Positions 1 through 7,635 are shown, counted from the stretch's first letter. The stretch: DNA of 64,000 nt from Burkholderiales bacterium (GCA_016185015.1 JACPOI010000001.1:26459-90458), one strand, 5' to 3'. Notes: a model not told the origin generated them from the letters alone. Numbers and translations: made by a program.

Positions 1-406
1 CGATCGGCTCCATGCCGGCCGACACGAGCACGACCGGGCGGCCAGCCTGTACGCCCCAGCCACGCACGAGTTTCTCGAAGTCGGCGCGCTCGGGGATCAT
101 GCCGCTGAGCTTGAGGCCGTTGAGGGTGCGCGTAACACGCACGGTCTTGTTGTCCACGGGCACGGCGCCGTCGATGTGGCCGCCCAGATCCACCAGCGTC
201 TTCTTGCCGGTCTTCTTGTCGGTCTCGAACTCGGGCGTGAGCGTGAAGGTCTTCTGGTTGCCGCGCACGTCGAGGATGGTGACGTCAGCGCGGTTTTTCG
301 CGAGCCATTCTCCATCGACCACGGGGCCGGGCACGTTCAGGGCCAGGGCCCACTGGGACAGGCCCAGCAAGGCGGCGCCTGCGAGGTAACGGATTTGAGT
401 CTTCAT
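1..406 (-). CDS. Rhodanese-like sulfurtransferase, periplasmic (partial, runs off left edge)
   Basis: The frame opens with ATG at 406 behind an AGGAG ribosome site and stays open to the window edge, so only about 135 N-terminal residues are present. Residues 1-22 look like a signal peptide (MKTQIRYLAGAALLGLSQWA). The mature part has rhodanese features: a TILDVRG strand near residue 43 and a GHIDGAVPV segment near residue 76. Rhodanese folds normally carry the catalytic Cys further on, outside the window. It starts 19 bases after the preceding unknown gene and closes a leftward operon with the Cys-repeat protein and the two YeeE/YedE halves. A role in moving sulfane sulfur in the periplasm is inferred from fold and neighbours. 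Confidence 0.75.
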   Translation of the reverse strand, partial: MKTQIRYLAGAALLGLSQWALALNVPGPVVDGEWLAKNRADVTILDVRGNQKTFTLTPEFETDKKTGKKTLVDLGGHIDGAVPVDNKTVRVTRTLNGLKLSGMIPERADFEKLVRGWGVQAGRPVVLVSAGMEPI

Positions 407-425
407 CTGCATCTCCTGGTAGAAA

Positions 426-1079
426 TTATTGAGTCATAGGCCCGGCTGCCGACAAGGCATCCTGCGGCCAGTTCACGGGAAGGGAACTCCAGACGGCCAC
501 GCGCCGGTCGACCCTGGCCTGGGCCGGGGTCTGGTCATGGCGCGCGCAATGCCGCGCCAAGGCCGCATCACGCTGCAGCAGCATCTGGCGCAAGGGCTTG
601 GCATAAACACGCACCATGTCGGCCAGCCACAGGCCGGCGCCAGCCAGCGGGCCGCGCAGGCGCAGCTCGAAGTGGGCCAGCTCGCGCACCAGCGAGCTGG
701 CGGCCGCCCAGCGTTCGCCGGTGACCCACTGGTTGGTGGTGAACCAGCACAGGGGCAGGCCGCGTGCGTCCAGCGCCAGGCCGGCGAAATGGGTCAGCTT
801 GCCCTGCGGGCTGCGGCGGAACAGGTGGATGTGGCCATGCTCCTGCGGATGGCGCGCGCTGTCTTGCTCGGTGCGGTCATGCGCATGGAAATAGAACTGC
901 CAGCGGCCGCTGCTGTCGATGGCGTCGTGACGCGGGTAGTGCGCCCAGACCTCGAAGCGTACGCTGCGCCCGATGAAGGGGAACAGCATGGAGCGCCCCT
1001 GGCGCGCCAGGCGCAGCTGCCGCGCGAGCGCACCGTGCGCGGCGCGCGCGGTGAGGTCAGGCGAGGCGGCTGCGGCCAC
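426..1079 (-). CDS. Uncharacterised His-rich protein coupled to the Cys-repeat protein
   Basis: I do not know its function. I place the start at a GTG (1079) with GGAG six bases upstream; a TTG at 1094 is the alternative. Either start overlaps the end of the Cys-repeat gene, so the two are probably translationally coupled. The product is about 217 residues, with no signal peptide or membrane segment. It has a striking His pattern: FHAHD near residue 65, HGHIHLF near 80 and HFAGLALD near 95, followed by a Trp-rich stretch (CWFTTNQWVTGERW). The pattern suggests a metal site or a cofactor-free catalytic pocket. From memory it resembles a family annotated DUF6969, which I could not check. It lies between the Cys-repeat and rhodanese genes of the sulfur operon. 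Confidence 0.7.
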   Translation of the reverse strand: MAAAASPDLTARAAHGALARQLRLARQGRSMLFPFIGRSVRFEVWAHYPRHDAIDSSGRWQFYFHAHDRTEQDSARHPQEHGHIHLFRRSPQGKLTHFAGLALDARGLPLCWFTTNQWVTGERWAAASSLVRELAHFELRLRGPLAGAGLWLADMVRVYAKPLRQMLLQRDAALARHCARHDQTPAQARVDRRVAVWSSLPVNWPQDALSAAGPMTQ

Positions 1080-1090
1080 GACAACTCCGA

Positions 1091-1402
1091 TCAACGGCTC
1101 TTCTTGTCAGCCTCGGGCGCGTTGTCGTCACCACTGCGACGGCGGCTCTTGCCGGCACAGGGGTTGCCCGCGCAGGGGTTGTCGGCACGGCTGCGGCGCT
1201 TGGAACCGGCGCAGGGGTTGCCGCTGCAGGGGTTGTCGGCGCGGCTGCGGCGTTTGCTGCCGGCACAGGGGTTGCCCGCGCAGGGATTGGCGGCACGCGC
1301 CGGAGTGTCGGCCGACTGCGCCACGGCGGCAACCGGCACGGCGCCCAGGGCGAGGGCCAGGGCCGAGACCAGCGGGGCCAGGGTGTTGCGGGGATGTTTC
1401 AT
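1091..1402 (-). CDS. Secreted Cys-repeat protein with three NPCxGNPCAG units
   Basis: ATG at 1402 has AGGAG eight bases upstream. The product is 103 residues. Residues 1-29 form a clear signal peptide ending near AVAQ. The mature part is three 18-residue repeats, each with a double NPC motif (Cys 41/46, 59/64, 77/82) followed by a strongly basic linker such as SKRRSRAD, then an acidic-basic tail. The only cysteines in the mature part are these six, always as Asn-Pro-Cys. It sits 25 bases after a YeeE/YedE half gene and overlaps the start of the His-rich unknown. Metal binding, a sulfane-sulfur carrier, or the precursor of a modified peptide are all possible. I recognise no named family. Confidence 0.8.
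   Translation of the reverse strand: MKHPRNTLAPLVSALALALGAVPVAAVAQSADTPARAANPCAGNPCAGSKRRSRADNPCSGNPCAGSKRRSRADNPCAGNPCAGKSRRRSGDDNAPEADKKSR
1127..1288 (-). repeat. Three 54-base tandem repeats inside the Cys-repeat gene
   Basis: Each unit encodes an 18-residue repeat (residues 39-92 of the product). The units differ at some codons without disturbing the NPC motifs or the basic linker, so the protein pattern is kept while the DNA drifts. The copy number may vary between strains. Confidence 0.85.
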
Positions 1403-1427
1403 GGAAAGTTCTCCTGAAAAAATTCGT

Positions 1428-1988
1428 TCAGACCTGACCGGCCGCACGCGCGCGGCGCTCGAACCAGCCCCCGAGCACGAACACACCCACGGCTGCGCCC
1501 ACCATGGCGGCCAGCACCAGCCACTCGGGCACACCCAGCGCCTCGGGCAGACGGTCCCCCTTGGTGAATTCGCCGGCGGTCGTGAGCGCGTCGAACTGCG
1601 GGAAGAAACCGGCAAAGATGAAGGTACCGATGAACAGGCCAACGAAGAACACCAGCGCGTCCAGACGGCCCGTCATCAGGCCCACGGCCGAGGTGCCGGG
1701 GCAATAACCGCCCACGGCAAAACCGGCGCCGATCAGCGCGCCGCCGGCGGCGATGGCCCACAGATAGGGGATGGGCACGTAGAGGCCTGCGGCTTCCACC
1801 AGGCCGGCCAGCTCCAGCACGTAGAGGCCGACCGCCGTGAAGACGATGGCGCCGAACATGACCTTGAAGACCGACCAGTCGGTCAGGCGGAACTGGGCGG
1901 TGAGCTTGCAGCCGCTGCCGAAACCGGCGCGCTCAAGCACGAAACCGAAACCGAAGCCCAGCAGGATGGCGATGAAGGTCTCGATCAT
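1428..1988 (-). CDS. YeeE/YedE family membrane protein, second half-transporter
   Basis: 186 residues, about five hydrophobic segments. It carries conserved Cys motifs of the YeeE/YedE (DUF395) sulfur-transport family: GSGCKLT near residue 26 and GGYCPGTSAVGLMTGRLDAL near residue 95. The ATG at 1988 overlaps the TGA of the upstream half gene in an ATGA junction, so the two are translated together. Two-gene YeeE/YedE pairs are common beside sulfur-oxidation genes and are thought to move thiosulfate- or sulfane-type compounds across the inner membrane. The substrate here is inferred from context only. Confidence 0.85.
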   Translation of the reverse strand: MIETFIAILLGFGFGFVLERAGFGSGCKLTAQFRLTDWSVFKVMFGAIVFTAVGLYVLELAGLVEAAGLYVPIPYLWAIAAGGALIGAGFAVGGYCPGTSAVGLMTGRLDALVFFVGLFIGTFIFAGFFPQFDALTTAGEFTKGDRLPEALGVPEWLVLAAMVGAAVGVFVLGGWFERRARAAGQV

Positions 1989-2521
1989 TTGACACCTCCA
2001 CCACTCAGACGTGCGGCGATCAGGCCAGCGGCGAAAAACGCGCCGAGGAAAACGAAACCCGCCACGCTGAGCACGGCCGCGCCCGACAGGCCCACGCCGC
2101 TGGTGCAGCCGGCGGCGATGCGCGCGCCGAGGCCGGCCAGGATGCCGCCGGCCAGCGCCTTGAGCAGGCGGCCGGTACGGCCGGCGCTGGCGGCGCCTTC
2201 GATGCGCCAGGCCAGACGGCCAGCCAGCCAGGCCGAGACCAGCGCGCCCAGGAAGACCCCCAGCACCTGCCAGCTGATCCACGAGGACAGCACGGCGCCG
2301 TCTTCGACCATGGGGCCGAGGTAATCATTGGCCAGCGTCCACTGCGGCGCGGCGATGTCGCCCAGCCAGGCGGTGAGCCGGGTGGTGAAACCGGTGGCGC
2401 CCAGGCCATGGCCGGTCAGGATGAAGGTCAGCAGCAGCACCACGCCCAGCGCGAGCGCGGCCAGCCAGGCCGGCCAGTAGGGCTTGCTGCCCGGCAGTTC
2501 ACATGCATTGGAAATTTCCAC
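1985..2521 (-). CDS. YeeE/YedE family membrane protein, first half-transporter
   Basis: I choose the GTG at 2521, which has AGGAGG just upstream; an in-frame ATG at 2539 adds six residues. The product is 178 residues with about five membrane segments. It has the family motif GARIAAGCTSGVGLSGAAVLS near residue 140, including the conserved Cys. It overlaps the second half gene by an ATGA junction. Together the pair equals one full-length YeeE/YedE transporter, of which a single-gene form lies at 4208. It is the first gene of the leftward operon ending in the rhodanese. Confidence 0.85.
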   Translation of the reverse strand: MEISNACELPGSKPYWPAWLAALALGVVLLLTFILTGHGLGATGFTTRLTAWLGDIAAPQWTLANDYLGPMVEDGAVLSSWISWQVLGVFLGALVSAWLAGRLAWRIEGAASAGRTGRLLKALAGGILAGLGARIAAGCTSGVGLSGAAVLSVAGFVFLGAFFAAGLIAARLSGGGVK

Positions 2522-2556
2522 TCGACCTCCTGCAACCATAGATGATTCGACCCGCG

Positions 2557-2585
2557 AGGATATACCCCCAGGGGCTTATTGACAA
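2557..2585 (-). promoter_or_regulatory. Candidate sigma-70 promoter for the YeeE pair operon
   Basis: On the minus strand, TTGTCA (2580-2585) and TATCCT (2557-2562) are separated by 17 bases, about 36 bases before the GTG start. The spacing is ideal and the hexamers are fair matches. It would drive the five leftward genes down to the rhodanese. Confidence 0.5.
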
Positions 2586-2646
2586 GCGAAGTATAGGCCG
2601 AATCGGCGCCGCTGCCGAGGGTGATGACCCGCGGGAAACGCCCGGC

Positions 2647-3117
2647 TCAGCGCAAGGTGGCGCGCGCCTGCGCCAGGCGCTGGTCGAGGTAGGCGCCGTA
2701 GAAATCGGGGATGTAACCACCCACCAGGCGCTCGGCCACCTCGGCACCATCTCGCCCGAAGAAGAGCACGGTGGGCGCGATGCGGATCTTCCATAACCGC
2801 ACCAGGTCGTCGTGTGTCACGGCCTTGCCGCTGAAATCCAGCACCCGGGTGCGGCTGCGCATGTCCACCTGCGCCACGTGCAGGCCTTCCTGCTCATGCA
2901 TCGGCGCCAGATAGTTGTTGCGCGCGATCTTGCAGAAAGGGCAGCCCTCCAGGCTCACCATGACCACCAGCGGTTCCCGCCGGGCCAGCGCAGAGGCCAG
3001 CTCATCCTTGAGGTCGTGCGCCGCCGGCAACTCGGCCGCCTGCGCCGTGCCCAGGGCCAGCGGCAGTGCAGCCGCCGCCAGCAGCAGGTCGCGCCGTGCG
3101 AAACCCGGGCGCTTCAT
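2647..3117 (-). CDS. Periplasmic thioredoxin-fold protein, SoxW-like
   Basis: 156 residues. The N-terminus has an RR-containing signal peptide (FARRDLLLAAAALPLAL), possibly Tat-type. The mature part is a thioredoxin-like domain with the redox motif CPFC (near residue 59) in a LEGCPFCK context, and a cis-Pro segment IAPTVLFF near residue 117. The ATG overlaps the stop of the metallo-hydrolase gene (ATGA), with GGAGG seven bases upstream. Such proteins next to sulfur-oxidation genes are thought to keep carrier-protein thiols reduced or to transfer disulfides. The exact partner is not visible. Confidence 0.8.
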   Translation of the reverse strand: MKRPGFARRDLLLAAAALPLALGTAQAAELPAAHDLKDELASALARREPLVVMVSLEGCPFCKIARNNYLAPMHEQEGLHVAQVDMRSRTRVLDFSGKAVTHDDLVRLWKIRIAPTVLFFGRDGAEVAERLVGGYIPDFYGAYLDQRLAQARATLR

Positions 3118-4082
3118 TTGTCGCCCTCCTGCTCCAGCAGCAGGTAGGTGTTGTAGGCGTTCATGCGGTTGGCCACGCGGAACAGGGGCAGGTGCTCGAA
3201 CTCGCTCCAGTCGGTGTTCTTGTAGGCATCGTCGAAGGGCTCCAGGTTGGCGGCGGCCTTGCCCATGCTGGCACGCAGGTAGCGCAGGTAGTCACGCGTG
3301 AGCTGCATGTCCTTGCGCGCCTCATGCGAGAGCGGGCCGTGTCCGGGCACGATGACACCGGCGTCGAAGGTCAGCAGTTTTTCCAGCGCGAGGATCCAGT
3401 GCCGGCTGTCGGCCTTGCCCACATAGGGAATGCGGCTGCGAAACACCAGGTCGCCGGCGAACAGCACTTTCTCGCCGGGCAGGTAGACGACCAGGTCTTC
3501 CGGGGTGTGCGAGGGACCGACGATCCTGATCTGGAACTCCACACCGCCGATTGTCAGCGTCTTGTCGCCCGCCAGCCACTCGTCGGCCTCGACCAGGCGG
3601 GTCTCGTCGTTGACCCAGGGGGCCAGCTCGACACGCGAGGCCTCCAGCCGCAGGCGGGCGGTCTCGGAATTCATGTACTCCCTGGCCGCGCCATGGGCGA
3701 TGATGCGCGCGCCCTGGGCCTTGAAGGCCTGCAGGCCATAGATGTGGTCAGCGTGGTAGTGGGTGACGATCACGTGCGTGACGGGCCGGGGGGTGACCTT
3801 GCGGATCTCGGCCAGCAGCCGCTCGGCCAGTGCCGGCGAGCCCAGCGCGTCGATCACGACCACGCCGGCCGGCGTGACCACAAAAGCCGCGTTGGAGATG
3901 AAGTTCTGGTTGGCGGGCGAGCCCAGGGCCGAGACGCCCTCGACATACCAGGCCGAGGGCGACACCTGCTGCGCCACCATGGCCGGCCCTTCGGCCCGGG
4001 CCCCGGCCGCCAGCGACAGGGCCAGCGCGGCCACCATCAGCCTCGCAGCCCAGCGGGCCGCATCCATTCCACGTGTACGCAT
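3114..4082 (-). CDS. MBL-fold metallo-hydrolase, SoxH-like
   Basis: I use ATG at 4082, preceded by GGAG at five bases, rather than the ATG at 4118 that lacks a site. The product is 322 residues with a signal peptide of about 30. The metallo-beta-lactamase metal motif is THYHADH near residue 115. Further ligands are SHTPED, AGDLVF and PGHGPLS, as in SoxH and quinoprotein-associated hydrolases. The substrate is unknown for this group; a persulfide or thioester role is often proposed. It is divergent from the full-length YeeE/YedE gene and coupled to the thioredoxin-like gene, which ties both to sulfur handling. Confidence 0.8.
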   Translation of the reverse strand: MRTRGMDAARWAARLMVAALALSLAAGARAEGPAMVAQQVSPSAWYVEGVSALGSPANQNFISNAAFVVTPAGVVVIDALGSPALAERLLAEIRKVTPRPVTHVIVTHYHADHIYGLQAFKAQGARIIAHGAAREYMNSETARLRLEASRVELAPWVNDETRLVEADEWLAGDKTLTIGGVEFQIRIVGPSHTPEDLVVYLPGEKVLFAGDLVFRSRIPYVGKADSRHWILALEKLLTFDAGVIVPGHGPLSHEARKDMQLTRDYLRYLRASMGKAAANLEPFDDAYKNTDWSEFEHLPLFRVANRMNAYNTYLLLEQEGDK

Positions 4083-4150
4083 TCCAACTCCAAAACGGGG
4101 TCGCAGGCCCTGTCCCAAGCCACCTTGCCTTGAGATGGGTCAAGCCCTTA

Positions 4151-4195
4151 GGATGCAATTATGTTTAGCATCCAATATAAGCATTTACTAAATTA
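4151..4195. promoter_or_regulatory. Divergent control region with inverted repeat and candidate ArsR operator
   Basis: The 125-base space between the divergent metallo-hydrolase and YeeE/YedE genes is AT-rich against a GC-rich background. It holds an inverted repeat GGATGC (4151-4156) / GCATCC (4168-4173) and, at 4174-4195, one copy of the 22-base motif AATATMAR-N6-CTNAWTTW. The motif recurs at 5379-5400 and 8026-8047. The ArsR regulator at 7636 is the likely binder; this is inference. Confidence 0.5.
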
Positions 4196-4207
4196 TGATG
4201 CAGCTTC

Positions 4208-5314
4208 ATGAACCTGGCAACACTTCTTGAGCAGCATGGCGAAAGCCTGGCGCTCGCCATCGGCGGCGGCGTGATCGGCGTGCTGTTCGGCTTTTTCGCC
4301 CAGCGCTCCAAGTTCTGCCTGCGCGCCGCCACCATCGAGTTCTGGCACCGCAAGTTCGGCGAGAAGCTCTCGGTCTGGCTGCTGGCCTTCTCCACCGCCG
4401 TGGTGCTGGTGCAGGGGCTGATCGTGCTGCACGCGCTGGACACCAGCACGGCACGCCAGATCGCCGCGCGCGGCAGCCTGTCGGGCGCGCTGATCGGCGG
4501 CCTGCTGTTCGGTGCCGGCATGATCATGACGCGCGGCTGCGCCAGCCGCCTGCTGGTGCTGTCGGCCAACGGCAACCTGCGCGCCCTGCTCTCGGGCCTG
4601 ATCTTCGCCGTCACGGCCCAGGCCGCACTATCGGGCGCGCTGGCGCCGCTGCGTCTGCACATCAGCAGCTGGTGGACGGTGGAAGGCGGGCCGACCCGCG
4701 ACCTGCTGGCCATCACCGGCATCGGTCATTGGGGTGGCTTGGCCTTCGGCCTGCTGTGGTTCGCCGCCGCGCTCTACTTCGCCATGCGCAGCGGCTGGGG
4801 CCTGTGGAAATGGGTGGGCGGTATCGGCACCGGCCTGGCAGTGGCCGCGGGCTGGTGGTACACCTACCTGATCTCGTCCAACAGCTTCGGCGTGGTGCAG
4901 GTGCAGGGCCTGACCTTCAGCGGGCCCTCGGCCGAGTGGCTGATGCGCGTGCTGTCCGCGCCGGCGCCGCACATCGGCTTCGACTTCGGCCTGCTGCCCG
5001 GTGTGTTCGCCGGCTCCTTCATCGGCGCCCTGGTGGGCCGGGAGTTCAAGCTTGAAGGCTTCAAGGACGGCTACAGCATGCGCCGCTACATCGCGGGTGC
5101 CATCCTCATGGGCTTCGGCTCCATGCTGGCCGGCGGCTGCGCCGTGGGTGCGGGCATGACGGGTGGCTCGGTATTCGCCCTCACGGCCTGGCTGGCGCTG
5201 ATCGGCATGTGGGCCGGTGCCGGCCTCACCGACCGGTTGATGGACAGCCAGAGCACCACGCACCAGACCAGCGAACGGGTGACCGGTACACAGGCCAATA
5301 TGAAGGCGCCCTGA
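4208..5314 (+). CDS. Full-length YeeE/YedE family transporter (TsuA-like)
   Basis: 368 residues, about nine hydrophobic segments. It contains three conserved Cys motifs: SKFCLRAA (near 37), TRGCASRLL (near 108) and GGCAVGAGMTGGS (near 320). The corresponding cysteines in the characterised YeeE/TsuA proteins line the thiosulfate path. I see no clear ribosome site before the ATG. It is divergent from the MBL hydrolase and followed after 108 bases by the cytochrome and flavoprotein genes. Having both a split and a whole YeeE/YedE transporter in one locus suggests two substrates or two directions of transport. Confidence 0.88.
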   Translation: MNLATLLEQHGESLALAIGGGVIGVLFGFFAQRSKFCLRAATIEFWHRKFGEKLSVWLLAFSTAVVLVQGLIVLHALDTSTARQIAARGSLSGALIGGLLFGAGMIMTRGCASRLLVLSANGNLRALLSGLIFAVTAQAALSGALAPLRLHISSWWTVEGGPTRDLLAITGIGHWGGLAFGLLWFAAALYFAMRSGWGLWKWVGGIGTGLAVAAGWWYTYLISSNSFGVVQVQGLTFSGPSAEWLMRVLSAPAPHIGFDFGLLPGVFAGSFIGALVGREFKLEGFKDGYSMRRYIAGAILMGFGSMLAGGCAVGAGMTGGSVFALTAWLALIGMWAGAGLTDRLMDSQSTTHQTSERVTGTQANMKAP

Positions 5315-5378
5315 AATCTGCATGCGGCTCCTGGGTCTCTGAGGGTAAACACCCGGGATAATCAAGCTGACGACTCGC

Positions 5379-5400
5379 TAAATTAGTTGTCATTGATATT
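5379..5400 (-). promoter_or_regulatory. Second copy of the 22-base sulfur-locus motif
   Basis: Read on the minus strand, this stretch matches the pattern AATATMAR-N6-CTNAWTTW seen at 4174-4195 and 8026-8047. It lies 22 bases before the cytochrome c start, where an operator could control the cytochrome-flavoprotein pair. Confidence 0.45.
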
Positions 5401-5422
5401 TCTTCAGTCAGAGGAGCACTTC

Positions 5423-5749
5423 ATGCGATTCACTCCATTCCTGGCGGCCCTGCTGCTGCTGGGCAGCTACGCCGGCAGCGCCACCGCTGCCACGCCGCAG
5501 GACACCGTCAAGCTGCACCAGCGTGCACTGGCCGCCACCTGCGCCAACTGCCACGGCACCGAAGGCCGCACCACCGAAGGTTCGGCCATCCCCTCGCTGG
5601 CCGGCATGCCGCGTGAATACATGGTGGCGCAGATGAAGGCCTTCCGCGAAGGCACGCGTCCGGCCACCGTGATGCACCAGCTGAGCAAGGGACTGACCGA
5701 CCAGCAGATCGAGACCGTCTCCACCTATTTCTCGACCCTCAAGCGCTGA
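5423..5749 (+). CDS. Periplasmic monoheme cytochrome c (FccA/SoxE-type)
   Basis: ATG at 5423 follows GAGGAG. The product is 108 residues with a signal peptide of about 22 (cleavage near ATA). It has one heme attachment motif, CANCH, near residue 40, and a likely Met axial ligand in PATVMHQLS near residue 84. It is followed after 16 bases by an FccB-type flavoprotein. The pair therefore matches a flavocytochrome c sulfide dehydrogenase or SoxEF complex, in which this subunit takes electrons from the flavin site. It is a small class I cytochrome, like single-heme FccA. Confidence 0.85.
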   Translation: MRFTPFLAALLLLGSYAGSATAATPQDTVKLHQRALAATCANCHGTEGRTTEGSAIPSLAGMPREYMVAQMKAFREGTRPATVMHQLSKGLTDQQIETVSTYFSTLKR

Positions 5750-5765
5750 GCAGGAGACCAGAACC

Positions 5766-7049
5766 ATGAAACGACGCAGTTTTGTACAAGCTTCGCTGGC
5801 CCTCGGCACCGTGGGCTCCCTGTCGATGGTGGGTTGCGCCAGCACCGCCACCCTGCCCGCCAAGGCCAAGGTGGTGGTGATCGGCGGCGGCTACGGTGGC
5901 GCCACCGCCGCCAAATACGTGCGCATGCTCTCCAACTACCAGATCGACGTGGTGCTGGTGGAGCCCAACGACAGCTTCATCTCCTGCCCGATCTCCAACC
6001 TGGTGATCGGTGGCTCCAAGACCATGGGCGACATCACCACGCCCTATGACAACCTCAAGAGCAAGCATGGCGTGATCCACGCGCGCGACCGTGTCACGGA
6101 CATCGACCGCAGTAAGAAGACGGTCACGCTGGCCGGCGGCGCCACCCTCGGCTACGACAAGCTGATCGTCTCGCCCGGCGTCGACATGATGTGGGGCAGC
6201 ATCGCCGGCCTGAAGGACGCCAGCGCCTCGGGCCAGATCCTGCAGGCCTGGAAGGCCGGCCCCGAGACCGCAGCCCTGCGTCGCCAGCTCGAAGCCATGC
6301 CCGACGGCGGCGTCTACGCCATCACGGTCCCGCTGGCGCCCTACCGCTGCCCGCCCGGCCCCTACGAGCGCGCCAGCCAGGTGGCCAGCTACTTCAAGAA
6401 GGCCAAGCCGAAATCCAAGGTGCTGATCCTGGACGCCAACCCGGACGTCACCTCCAAGGGCCCGCTGTTCAAGAAGTTCTGGGCCGAGAACTATGCCGGC
6501 ATGCTGGAGTTCCGCGGCAACCACAAGGCCATCGCCGTGGATGCGAAAACGAAGACCGTCAAGTTCGAAACTTCGGATGACGTGAAAGCCGATGTGCTCA
6601 ACGTGCTGCCGGACATGAGCGCGGGCCTGATCGCCATGCAGTCGGGCCTGGCCAATGCCAACGGCCGCTGGTGCAGCGTGAACTACCAGACCTTCGAGTC
6701 CACCGTTGCCAAGGACGTCCACGTCATCGGCGACTCGGTGCTCGCCGCACCGGCCATGCCCAAGTCCGGCCACATGGCCAACTCGCACGGCAAGGTGGTG
6801 GCCGCGGCCGTGGTGGCCCAGCTCTCGGGCCTGGAGGTGAACCCGCAGCCTCTGCTGACCAACACCTGCTATAGCTTCGTCAATGACAAGCTGGTGGTGC
6901 ACGTGGCCTCGGTCCACCAGTACGTCGCCGAGGAAAAGACCTTCAAGACCGTCCCCGGTTCGGGTGGCGTGTCCAGCGCCCCCAACGAGCTCGAGGGTAT
7001 CTACGCCATGAACTGGGCGCAGAACATCTGGGCGGATACACTGCTTTGA
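5766..7049 (+). CDS. Flavocytochrome c sulfide dehydrogenase flavoprotein subunit (FccB/SoxF-like)
   Basis: 427 residues. The N-terminus has a KRRSF Tat-like motif and a lipobox-like VGCAS. It is followed by the FAD-binding VVVIGGGYGGATAA at about 36. Candidate redox cysteines lie in FISCPISN (near 77) and YRCPPGPYERAS (near 198); NTCYSF (near 370) is a further conserved Cys position. A second nucleotide-binding stretch is DVHVIGDS. The enzyme family oxidises sulfide to sulfane sulfur and passes electrons to the cytochrome encoded just upstream. It lies 16 bases after that gene, and hairpins follow it. FccB and SoxF cannot be separated from sequence alone. Confidence 0.88.
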   Translation: MKRRSFVQASLALGTVGSLSMVGCASTATLPAKAKVVVIGGGYGGATAAKYVRMLSNYQIDVVLVEPNDSFISCPISNLVIGGSKTMGDITTPYDNLKSKHGVIHARDRVTDIDRSKKTVTLAGGATLGYDKLIVSPGVDMMWGSIAGLKDASASGQILQAWKAGPETAALRRQLEAMPDGGVYAITVPLAPYRCPPGPYERASQVASYFKKAKPKSKVLILDANPDVTSKGPLFKKFWAENYAGMLEFRGNHKAIAVDAKTKTVKFETSDDVKADVLNVLPDMSAGLIAMQSGLANANGRWCSVNYQTFESTVAKDVHVIGDSVLAAPAMPKSGHMANSHGKVVAAAVVAQLSGLEVNPQPLLTNTCYSFVNDKLVVHVASVHQYVAEEKTFKTVPGSGGVSSAPNELEGIYAMNWAQNIWADTLL

Positions 7050-7056
7050 CACTGCC

Positions 7057-7107
7057 GGGCCCGGTGGCACACCGGGCCCCTCCCTGCCGGCGCTGGCCGG
7101 CTTTTTT
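7057..7107 (+). terminator. Double hairpin after the flavoprotein gene
   Basis: A perfect 10-base-pair stem (7057-7066 with 7070-7079, three-base loop) is followed by a second hairpin, GCCGGC (7086-7091) with GCCGGC (7096-7101), ending in six T (7102-7107). The second is a standard Rho-independent terminator. The first may stabilise the 3' end. Confidence 0.75.
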
Positions 7108-7133
7108 CTTGCCAACGAATTCAGGAGTTGCTC

Positions 7134-7571
7134 ATGTACAAATTCATCACCCCCCTGCTGCTGGGTCTGGCCGGTCTGTTCGGCCTGCAAGGCGCCGCCC
7201 AGGCCCAAGCCACCCCACAGGTCAAGGCCGTGTACCACATCAACACCGACGTGAACACCGTGCCGGCCATCCTGAACAACATCCGCAACCACATGAGCGC
7301 GGATCCCAAGGCCAAGATCGTGGTGGTCACGCACGGCGCGGGCATCAACTTCCTGCTGCAGGACGCCAAGGACAGCCAGGGCCGCGAGTTCAGCGGCGCG
7401 GTCAGCGACCTGGCCGGCAAGGGGGTTGATTTCCGCGTCTGCAACAACACGCTGACGGTGCGCAACATCAACCCGGACCGCCTGTTGATGGAAACCAAGA
7501 TCGTGCCCTCGGGCGTGGCCGAGGTGGCACGTCTGCAAGCGCATGAGGGCTACGTCTACCTGAAGCCCTGA
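7134..7571 (+). CDS. Periplasmic DsrE-like protein
   Basis: ATG at 7134 has AGGAG upstream. The product is 145 residues with a signal peptide of about 24 (ending AQAQA). The mature part has DsrE/F-like alternation: VYHINTD, AILNNIRNHM, IVVVTHGAGINFLL, and one Cys in FRVCNNTL near residue 103. DsrE-family proteins act as persulfide carriers; exported members with one Cys occur beside sulfur-oxidation genes. It is separated from the flavoprotein by a terminator, so it probably has its own transcript. A sulfane-sulfur acceptor role for FccB product is inferred. Confidence 0.75.
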   Translation: MYKFITPLLLGLAGLFGLQGAAQAQATPQVKAVYHINTDVNTVPAILNNIRNHMSADPKAKIVVVTHGAGINFLLQDAKDSQGREFSGAVSDLAGKGVDFRVCNNTLTVRNINPDRLLMETKIVPSGVAEVARLQAHEGYVYLKP

Positions 7572-7588
7572 GCGCAGGGAAGCTCAGC

Positions 7589-7615
7589 AAAAAGGGGCCC
7601 GTCAGGCCCCTTTTT
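7589..7615. terminator. Bidirectional terminator between DsrE-like and ArsR genes
   Basis: Five A, GGGGCC (7594-7599), a five-base loop, GGCCCC (7605-7610) and five T. The genes on either side converge, and the symmetric A and T runs let it stop transcription from both. Confidence 0.85.
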
Positions 7616-7635
7616 CTTTGGTCGTGTCCCGGCGC

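Noticed and set aside
1127..1288. CRISPR-like array
   Set aside because: The three units are contiguous coding repeats without spacers.
429..2324. A 631-codon open frame on the plus strand
   Set aside because: It is antisense to five supported genes with ribosome sites and family matches, has no domain, and is the usual open shadow of GC-rich DNA.
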